Shown one piece after another: positions 1 through 5,041 of a stretch of DNA of 7,541 bases (positions within the stretch are counted from its first letter, which is position 1; every line of letters starts with the position of its first letter). Both the position numbers and the translations under genes were made by a program. Under the pieces are notes generated by a model. That model was not told where the DNA came from. It saw only the letters and a program-made list of their open reading frames with translations, and did no database searches. Origin of the DNA: Phycisphaerae bacterium. Its GTDB lineage: Bacteria > Planctomycetota > Phycisphaerae > UBA1845 > UTPLA1. The stretch spans positions 1-7,541 of the forward strand of contig JAFGQA010000274.1 in the NCBI GenBank assembly GCA_016935885.1. The letters run 5' to 3'.

Positions 1-3000
1 AAGACCTCCAGAAAACGCACCCCGTGCGTGGCGATCCACTCCCCCAGGTCGAACCCCGGCTCCTGCTCCTCCGCCGCCGTCGGCCACCGAATCTCGTCCA
101 CCAACGCCGATTGAAGACGACTGCGATTGTAGGTGAACGCCGTGTCCATCTGCGTCTGCGTCTCTCCGTTCCAAGACATCCGCCGGCTCATCTGCCCGCC
201 GCTAGTGTGCCATTCATACATGGTGTAGATCGCCGCCTGATCCACCACCGGCACGCCGTCGCCGTCGAACAGATACTCCGTGTAGCTCAGCAGCTTGTCC
301 TGCCCGGCACCTTCGCCGGATAGATCATACACATTATACGACCAGCTGTAGCCGGGCGACATGCCAGGATCCGGCTCGCCGAGACCGTAATCCGATTCGG
401 GATTGCCCTGCTCTCGCGGGTCGGCCGGGTTGTAGTTCGGATGGTACGCGTAGTTATACCGAATGACCTTCGCAAACCGCCAGTCCGCCGGCTCGCCCGG
501 CATGGCAACGTTCTGTTTCTCGATCTTGCACAGCCGGTTGCCGCCGGCGTCATACCTATACTCGTTGTAATACTCATTGTCTCCCGTGCGGACTTCCTTG
601 ACGAGCCGGTTGGGGTCGCCACCATCGGCGAAGTACTCGGAGTCCTCCATCAGATCGGAGAACCAGGAGTAATACAACTTCTCCGGCTCGACCGCTTGAG
701 CGGAGTCACTATCGAGGTCACCCTCTGTCAAATGTCCGTCCCCATATTCGTACGTTGTCACATTCGCCTCAGGCCCCTGTTCGACGTATTCGTCAATCCG
801 CACGACGCGGCCCTTGTCATCGCGCTGATACTGAAACGCCAACACCTCGGCCCCCTGGGCGTTCTTGTGCACGATCTTGGTCACTTGGCCGGCAAGATCG
901 AGGTAATACTCACTGACCGTATTGTCCGGCTTGGTCTCGACGACCGCGGGCAGGGCGGTGGCATCTGTGTATTGATAGGACGTTGCGGAACCGTTTTGAG
1001 TAACGCATTCAACGCGGCCGGCAAGGTCCGTTTCAACCATCGTGTTCACGTACCCGTCCTGGTAATCAAGGTTGGCACGGTAATACTCGCGCTCGATTCG
1101 ACCGCTGTCGTCGAGATAGGACCAACTGACGGTGTAGTCAGGAAAGACCAAGAGCACAGGCTCCAGAAACGCCCCCTGTTCGCCATTCGTTGCGATCACT
1201 TCTTTATGCTTCTTGCGCCCCAAACTATCGTATTCGAACTCGTAACCCATGTCGGAAGTCAGTTGCGGTAAGGAGAGCGGCTGTCCCTTGCCGTTAAACA
1301 GCACGGGCACGGCCGATCGCCCGCCGTCACACCCGCCGCCGCCGTCTTCCCCTTCGCCGCCTTCCCCAAGACCCTCACAGCCCGGACAATCGAGACAGGA
1401 CGTGCGGTTGCCGTCGGCGTCGTACTCGACGCAACACCGATCGCCGTACAGGCATATCGCATCGGGGTTGGGGACCGAACACACCTCGATTTTGGGATAA
1501 ATCGAGTCCTCCGGGAGGGCGCACCACATGAGACCGCAATCGTAGCCCGCCATTCCACTGCTGGTCACGTTGCCGGTGGCGTCGGGATCTGAGACGCCGT
1601 CCGAGACCGAATGAACGTCACCGTTGAAATCCCCGCGGCCGTGGGTGGACTGCATCAACTGCCCGTGGCCGTGACCGCCGCCGGTGTGCGGCCAATAGCG
1701 GAAGCCCTGCTCGACGCCGTTGGGGCCGATGGTGCGGCGGAGCTTGGCGAGGTCGTAGGTCAGGTCGCGGCCGCCATCGGTGCCCTGGCCCCACTCGAGC
1801 GTCAGGTCGCTGACGCCCGGGCCGTCGATGCGGGTGGGGCGTGTTGGGTTGGCGATGTCTTCGTAGTCGAACCATGTCTCATGGCCGAGCGGATCCTCCA
1901 TGTAGGTCAGGTTGTTGAGGCCGTCGTAGGCGTACTCCCACGGCCCGCCGACCGGCGGCTGGACGGTGAGGACGTTGCCGCGGTCGTCGAAGGTGCGGGT
2001 GGTGACGCCGCCGAGGACGTTTGTGGTGGTCAGGGGGTTGTTGTCGTCGTCCCAGGTGATCTCGGTTACGACGCGGTCGAGCGGGTCTGTGACCTCTGTC
2101 AGGCGGCTGGACCCGTCAAAACGGTAGTCCGTGACGTCGGGGGCCGGCGAGGTGCGGGCGCCCTGGACCGTGGCCCGGTAGATGGGGAGCTGCTGCGGCG
2201 GGACGGGTGGTGCCTTGCCCTGCAGCGGCCGAACCTTTGGCAGTTGAAGGATGTAGAAGTGGAATTGTCGCGTCTGTTGCTCCGACAGGCCCTCGGCGAG
2301 GGTCACCAGGTCGATGTGGCCGTTGGTGCCGTAGGTGATCGTGGTGGGGGTGCCGTCGGCGGGGATGGGGTCTCCCGGGGAGCTCTCGAGCGTGTACTTG
2401 ATCGGATAGTCGATGATGCGGACGAGCTTCGGCCCGTCGGTGTGGAACTCGGCCCAGAAGAGGGGCTCCTCGGTCGTCGGATGGCGGCGGGCCGTGGAGA
2501 CCTTGACGATGTCCGTGACGTCCGGCGGGAGATCGGTCGGATAGTCGATCTCGTAGATGCGTTCGAGTTGATGGTCCGGGGAGCCGATCGGCGGGACAGC
2601 AATGGAAACGAGCCGGCCGGTGACGCCGTTGTAGCCCAGCTCGAGGACGTTGTCCGAGGCGTCGGTGATCTGGTACAAGCGCTGGCCGCCGTGGACGGGG
2701 TCGGGCTCGTAGGTCAGGACGCACGCATTGCCGCTGGCATCGAGCAGGGAAGCGAGGTGACCGGTCGCCAGATCGAACTCGTCCTTGTCCTGGTTCTTGT
2801 AGGTCAAGGTGAGGACGCCTTGGCCGCCGTCGCGTTCGAGGGTCATGTGGAAACCGGCCGGCGGGATATACGTATCCGGCACGCCGGGCTTGGCCGTGAA
2901 CGGGATGGAGCCGCCTTCGTCGGTGTACAGCGTGTAGACATCCTCGCCCAGGTCGTACGCCAGGTGTCGCGAATAGGCGTGCGTCCATTTCTCGGGCAAG

Positions 3001-3578
3001 GTGACGGTGGCCGGCTCGCTGCCGAGCGTGTTGTGGAACAATGAGAAGGCAACCGGCCTTCCGAGCGGCTGCCAGTCGATGATCGGCACCTCCGTGAAGA
3101 CGTTCGCCCTGGCCATGTTGACCGTGCTGAAGGGCGCCGCCGGGACCGCCGCCTGCCACGGAAGCGGCCTGCCCGCTGGAGAGAGCGTCGTGCCCTGCAA
3201 TCGGCCGCCGTCGGTGGAGAGCAGGGCCGTCGTCATGTTGGCCAGGGAGCGCATGAGCTCGCCCGCGACCTTGGAGACGGCGTTCGACACGTAGTCCAGG
3301 GGGCCCGCGCCGAGCGAGACCCGCGCTGGCGCGTGGATCTGCTGATGGATTTCGCGGTACGCCTGTGTCTGGGCGACGAGGAGCGATAAGTTGGTGACGA
3401 GGACGACAGCGACAAAGACGGCGCGTTTGAGGGACTTGCGCCAGTGTTTGCGGCGCAAAGCCGCGCTGGCGGCGCGGCTGAACGTCGCCAAGGATAACGT
3501 CGCCAAGGACGTCGAGGCTTGGCTGAGGTCAGTGTTTCCACGAGAACGAGGGAGATTCGTCCGAGAACCGTGCGCCAT
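1..3578 (-). CDS. Secreted RHS/YD-repeat protein, 3' end outside window
   Basis: Read by hand, the minus strand is open without a stop from an ATG at 3578 to the window edge (1192 codons plus two bases). The start has AAGGAG eight bases upstream and a strong promoter behind it. Residues 1-52 are Ser/Thr/Arg-rich and end in a basic stretch (RRKHWRKSLKR); a hydrophobic segment at 53-69 with a likely cleavage near AQTQA (69-73) makes a late signal peptide. About 160-330 resembles the N-terminal part of RHS proteins (IIDWQPLGRPVAFSLFHN, then DASGNACVLTYEPD). YD repeats are clear at about 485-600 (YRFDGSSRLTEVTDPLDR, FDDRGNVLTV, YAYDGLNNLTYM). A ten-cysteine insert with a Gly/Glu linker occupies 681-752, and YD-type sequence resumes at 779 (YEFEYDSLGRKK). 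RHS proteins form a beta-sheet shell, often carrying a variable C-terminal effector; that end is not visible, so the cargo is unknown. GC falls after the cysteine-rich insert. The family call is firm; the role (secreted toxin shell, surface or matrix protein) is open. Confidence 0.93.
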   Translation of the reverse strand, partial: MAHGSRTNLPRSRGNTDLSQASTSLATLSLATFSRAASAALRRKHWRKSLKRAVFVAVVLVTNLSLLVAQTQAYREIHQQIHAPARVSLGAGPLDYVSNAVSKVAGELMRSLANMTTALLSTDGGRLQGTTLSPAGRPLPWQAAVPAAPFSTVNMARANVFTEVPIIDWQPLGRPVAFSLFHNTLGSEPATVTLPEKWTHAYSRHLAYDLGEDVYTLYTDEGGSIPFTAKPGVPDTYIPPAGFHMTLERDGGQGVLTLTYKNQDKDEFDLATGHLASLLDASGNACVLTYEPDPVHGGQRLYQITDASDNVLELGYNGVTGRLVSIAVPPIGSPDHQLERIYEIDYPTDLPPDVTDIVKVSTARRHPTTEEPLFWAEFHTDGPKLVRIIDYPIKYTLESSPGDPIPADGTPTTITYGTNGHIDLVTLAEGLSEQQTRQFHFYILQLPKVRPLQGKAPPVPPQQLPIYRATVQGARTSPAPDVTDYRFDGSSRLTEVTDPLDRVVTEITWDDDNNPLTTTNVLGGVTTRTFDDRGNVLTVQPPVGGPWEYAYDGLNNLTYMEDPLGHETWFDYEDIANPTRPTRIDGPGVSDLTLEWGQGTDGGRDLTYDLAKLRRTIGPNGVEQGFRYWPHTGGGHGHGQLMQSTHGRGDFNGDVHSVSDGVSDPDATGNVTSSGMAGYDCGLMWCALPEDSIYPKIEVCSVPNPDAICLYGDRCCVEYDADGNRTSCLDCPGCEGLGEGGEGEDGGGGCDGGRSAVPVLFNGKGQPLSLPQLTSDMGYEFEYDSLGRKKHKEVIATNGEQGAFLEPVLLVFPDYTVSWSYLDDSGRIEREYYRANLDYQDGYVNTMVETDLAGRVECVTQNGSATSYQYTDATALPAVVETKPDNTVSEYYLDLAGQVTKIVHKNAQGAEVLAFQYQRDDKGRVVRIDEYVEQGPEANVTTYEYGDGHLTEGDLDSDSAQAVEPEKLYYSWFSDLMEDSEYFADGGDPNRLVKEVRTGDNEYYNEYRYDAGGNRLCKIEKQNVAMPGEPADWRFAKVIRYNYAYHPNYNPADPREQGNPESDYGLGEPDPGMSPGYSWSYNVYDLSGEGAGQDKLLSYTEYLFDGDGVPVVDQAAIYTMYEWHTSGGQMSRRMSWNGETQTQMDTAFTYNRSRLQSALVDEIRWPTAAEEQEPGFDLGEWIATHGVRFLEV
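1327..1538 (-). other. Cysteine-rich insert with Gly/Glu linker inside the RHS protein
   Basis: This segment of the RHS gene encodes ten cysteines in seventy residues: 681, 686, 700, 709, 715, 716, 728, 731, 734 and 750. It includes an adjacent Cys pair and a CxxCxxC run (CLDCPGC). A low-complexity linker made mostly of Gly, Glu and Asp follows at about 735-752. I noticed only about three other cysteines in the rest of the visible protein. Since the protein appears exported, disulfides are plausible, but metal binding by the CxxCxxC group cannot be excluded. I do not recognise a named domain. The insert separates two YD-repeat sections and coincides with the composition change. Confidence 0.75.
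3481..3510. repeat. Two-copy 15-base direct repeat in the RHS N-terminus
   Basis: AACGTCGCCAAGGAT is followed immediately by AACGTCGCCAAGGAC, identical except for the last base. Being a multiple of three, it keeps the frame of the RHS gene and encodes SLATL followed by SLATF ahead of the signal peptide hydrophobic segment. It looks like a small in-frame tandem duplication that lengthens the N-terminal extension. Confidence 0.8.
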
Positions 3579-3667
3579 GACTTGTGCTCCTTGTGATGGA
3601 ATGTATGCCACTCTTTTCAGGGCGGCCAGTTGGATAGCCGGCCCTCCGTTAGCCCCCGACGCCCGAT

Positions 3668-3696
3668 ATTGTACCAAGTCCGATTACACGGGTCAA
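3668..3696 (-). promoter_or_regulatory. Sigma70-type promoter of the RHS gene
   Basis: On the minus strand the -35 box TTGACC (3696-3691) is followed after exactly 17 bases by the -10 box TACAAT (3673-3668). Each differs from consensus at one base. Transcription would begin near 3661 and give a leader of about 83 bases containing a small bulged hairpin (3645-3619) and the AAGGAG ribosome site. The fit to housekeeping consensus suggests steady expression unless repressed; activity is not shown by sequence alone. Confidence 0.65.
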
Positions 3697-3818
3697 GGAT
3701 AGGGGGACAAGAAAGATCGCGAGAATAGGGGGCTCGCAGTGTTGGGAAGCGGCCTGCCCGGCACCCATTCCCAGGCTCGCGGACTGGTTTCCCGGGGCTT
3801 TAGCTGCTGAGGATCTGC

Positions 3819-3847
3819 TTGGCGGCCGATGAGGAAGCGACTAGAAT
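3819..3847 (+). promoter_or_regulatory. Candidate sigma70-type promoter of the STAS-HATPase operon
   Basis: TTGGCG (3819-3824, four of six consensus bases), a 17-base spacer and TAGAAT (3842-3847, five of six) lie about 50 bases ahead of the STAS start codon. Transcription would begin near 3854. The -35 box is weak and the surroundings are GC-rich, so this is only a candidate; an alternative sigma factor could recognise other sequence here. Confidence 0.4.
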
Positions 3848-3898
3848 CCCCCGAGCGTTCTTCTGGGAACTCGGACGTGGGGGCGCTGGAGTCAAGCC

Positions 3899-4255
3899 AT
3901 GGCGGAACAGGCTGCACGGTTGAAGGTGAGGGAGGCCGACGGCGTTTCGGTCATTGAGTTCGCGGACCGGAAGATCCTCGACGAGTTGTGCATCCAGGAG
4001 ATCCAGGAAGAGCTTTCAGAGCTGGTGGCGTCACGATCCGCGGGGCATTTGCTTCTTTCGTTCAAGAATGTCGAGCACCTTTCCAGTGCCGCCCTCGGCA
4101 TGCTGATTACGATGCAGAAGAGGGTGGAGGATCAGAAGGGCAAGATGAAGCTGAGCGACATCAACCCTCAGATTTACGAGGTGTTCAAGATCACGAGATT
4201 GAACAGGATGTTTGACATCCACGCCTCGGTCGACAAGGCCCGAGCCAGCTTCTGA
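3899..4255 (+). CDS. STAS-domain anti-anti-sigma factor-type protein
   Basis: This 118-residue protein is a single STAS domain, the usual size for SpoIIAA/RsbV-type antagonists. In partner switching the unphosphorylated antagonist captures an anti-sigma kinase; the kinase inactivates it by phosphorylating a serine, and a PP2C phosphatase restores it. The core is visible as a strand (LLLSFKNVEHL, 51-61) followed by SSAALGMLI (62-70). Aligned to the DSSGLG motif of SpoIIAA, Ser63 falls on the phosphorylated serine (Ser58 there), while the preceding Asp is Ser62 and the Gly is Ala65. The end (INPQIYEVFKITRLNRMFDIH, in part 88-108) matches the STAS C-terminal helix. ATG has GGAG seven bases upstream. 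The next gene encodes a matching HATPase, supporting a kinase-antagonist pair. The family is sure; which sigma factor or output it controls is unknown. Confidence 0.93.
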   Translation: MAEQAARLKVREADGVSVIEFADRKILDELCIQEIQEELSELVASRSAGHLLLSFKNVEHLSSAALGMLITMQKRVEDQKGKMKLSDINPQIYEVFKITRLNRMFDIHASVDKARASF

Positions 4256-4258
4256 ATA

Positions 4259-4320
4259 GGCCTCGCCCGGCCGTGGGGGCCGCCTTTGGCCAAAGATCTG
4301 CCACAAGGGAAGGCGAGGCC
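4259..4320 (+). promoter_or_regulatory. Folded intercistronic element between STAS and HATPase genes
   Basis: Four bases after the STAS stop codon, GGCCTCGCC (4259-4267) is the perfect reverse complement of GGCGAGGCC (4312-4320). Nested inside are a short hairpin CGGCC-GTGGG-GGCCG (4268-4282) and a 12-base palindrome CTTTGGCCAAAG (4284-4295). In RNA this could form a closed stem with internal hairpins. There is no U-run, so it is not a standard intrinsic terminator. It could stabilise the upstream message, set the protein ratio, or bind a regulator; the role is inference. Confidence 0.5.
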
Positions 4321-4388
4321 CCACAGCGGTTCAGACGGCAAGGCCACCGAGGCGTCGACCCTCACGACAGGACCACAGGTGAGAGGCC

Positions 4389-4787
4389 TTGAAGGAAATC
4401 GTCGTTCCAAACGATCTGGCAGCAACCAAACAGTCGGAGAGGTTGATCCTTGAGGAGGCTTCGCGGTGCGGCTTCTGCGAGAACAGCGCGTTTGCGATCA
4501 AGCTCGCCCTTGAGGAGGCGATGACCAACGCGTTCCGTCATGGCAACAAGTGCGACCCGACGAAGCGCATCATCGTTCGATACCTGGTGATCCCGGAGCG
4601 CGTTGAGATCGAGATTCAGGACGAGGGCAACGGTTTCAACCCCCACAAGATCCCGGATCCGACGCGGCCCGAGTTCATAGATCGCCCTCACGGCCGCGGC
4701 ATCATGCTCATGCGGGCCTATCTCGACAGGGTCGAGTTCAACCCGTGCGGCAATTCGGTTCTGCTGGTGAAGCTTAATCGACGGTGA
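4389..4787 (+). CDS. RsbW/SpoIIAB-type anti-sigma HATPase (serine kinase)
   Basis: This 132-residue protein is a stand-alone GHKL ATPase domain of the anti-sigma kinase type, which binds ATP, holds a sigma factor or other partner, and phosphorylates the STAS antagonist. The N box is seen as ALEEAMTNAFRHGNK (E43, N47, H51), the G1 box as DEGNGF (D78, G80, G82) and the G2 box as HGRGIMLM (G102, G104). A short strand follows (NSVLLVKL, 122-129). The start is TTG: an in-frame TGA lies at 4380-4382, no ATG comes before the conserved LKEIVVPNDL-like opening, and AGGTGA lies six bases upstream of the TTG. It lies 133 bases after the STAS gene, on the same strand and probably in the same transcript. 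No sigma factor is adjacent. The kinase role follows from the family; a plain ATP-binding regulator is the alternative. Confidence 0.92.
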   Translation: MKEIVVPNDLAATKQSERLILEEASRCGFCENSAFAIKLALEEAMTNAFRHGNKCDPTKRIIVRYLVIPERVEIEIQDEGNGFNPHKIPDPTRPEFIDRPHGRGIMLMRAYLDRVEFNPCGNSVLLVKLNRR

Positions 4788-4905
4788 ACCGGTTGCCGTC
4801 CCTTCCTGTCCCGCCGATCCGCGGCGTCCACGGCGGTGGCCCGTCAAGCCTGGTTGCGGGGCCGTCTGGTGAATCCCGAGACCGGGCGTCAAAGGTCCGG
4901 AGACG

Positions 4906-4935
4906 TTGAACCTTCAAGATGATGAATCATATAAT
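4906..4935 (+). promoter_or_regulatory. Sigma70-type promoter of the S41 peptidase gene
   Basis: TTGAAC (4906-4911) and a perfect TATAAT (4930-4935) are separated by 18 bases, in an AT-rich pocket of otherwise GC-rich DNA. Transcription would begin near 4942, leaving a leader of about 100 bases. It indicates that the peptidase has its own promoter and need not depend on the STAS-HATPase transcript. The upstream stretch 4788-4905 holds no gene and no clear intrinsic terminator. Confidence 0.65.
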
Positions 4936-4961
4936 GTAACGTGACCAGCCAGGGAATCCGA

Positions 4962-5017
4962 ACATCAGGCGGACTGCCTCGTCGCTTGATGTGGTCTATT
5001 CCGCCTGATAACGCGGA
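4962..5017 (+). promoter_or_regulatory. Possible two-state RNA leader of the S41 peptidase gene
   Basis: Segment A (4962-4973) can pair with B (4984-4992; ACATCAGGC with GCTTGATGT, nine pairs including one G-U) or with C (5000-5009; ATCAGGCGGA with TCCGCCTGAT, ten perfect pairs). C can alternatively pair with D (5013-5017; TCCGC with GCGGA, five pairs). Thus A:B plus C:D excludes A:C. The leader lies between the promoter and the GGAGG ribosome site at 5033-5037. No U-run follows, so control of translation or RNA stability is more likely than termination. It matches no riboswitch class I recognise, and a dimeric protein could instead bind the DNA repeat. Confidence 0.4.
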
Positions 5018-5041
5018 TGATATGACAAGAACGGAGGTTTC

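Larger units (their letters stand above)
3579..3898. other. Divergent intergenic region between the RHS and STAS genes
   Basis: These 320 bases separate two genes pointing away from each other and hold no convincing gene. They contain the RHS Shine-Dalgarno sequence (AAGGAG on the minus strand at 3592-3587), an imperfect inverted repeat at 3619-3645 in the RHS leader (AGGGC-C-GGC against GGCCGCCCT, one bulged base), a strong minus-strand promoter, a weaker plus-strand promoter candidate, and two copies of ATAGGGGG at 3699-3706 and 3725-3732. The ATAGGGGG pair sits just upstream of the minus-strand -35 box, where a regulator could bind; that is inference. Short open frames crossing the region lack ribosome sites and resemble no family I recognise. 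Confidence 0.7.

Noticed and set aside
441..1271. 276-codon plus-strand open frame
   Set aside because: It is antisense to the distal RHS section, which reads as continuous YD-type sequence on the other strand; no ribosome site or family resemblance was seen.
1580..1640. Dockerin-like GDFNGD motif in the RHS protein (residues 649-654)
   Set aside because: Only one partial calcium-loop pattern is seen. A dockerin needs two spaced repeats of about 20 residues, and the second copy is not convincing.
1611..3044. 477-codon plus-strand open frame
   Set aside because: It is antisense to the RHS frame. GC-ending codons in the real gene remove stops from the opposite strand. The product is Val/Gly/Asp-rich without recognisable motifs, while the minus-strand frame has clear YD repeats.
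2116..3159. 347-codon minus-strand frame
   Set aside because: It is an alternate frame of the RHS gene, with the Arg/Pro/His/Gly-rich composition typical of a shadow frame.
4362..4892. 176-codon minus-strand frame
   Set aside because: It is antisense to the HATPase gene, whose N, G1 and G2 boxes are intact on the plus strand.
4788..4905. Possible intrinsic terminator after the HATPase gene
   Set aside because: Short GC inverted repeats occur (around CCGCGG and CACGGCGG), but there is no stable stem followed by a T-run.
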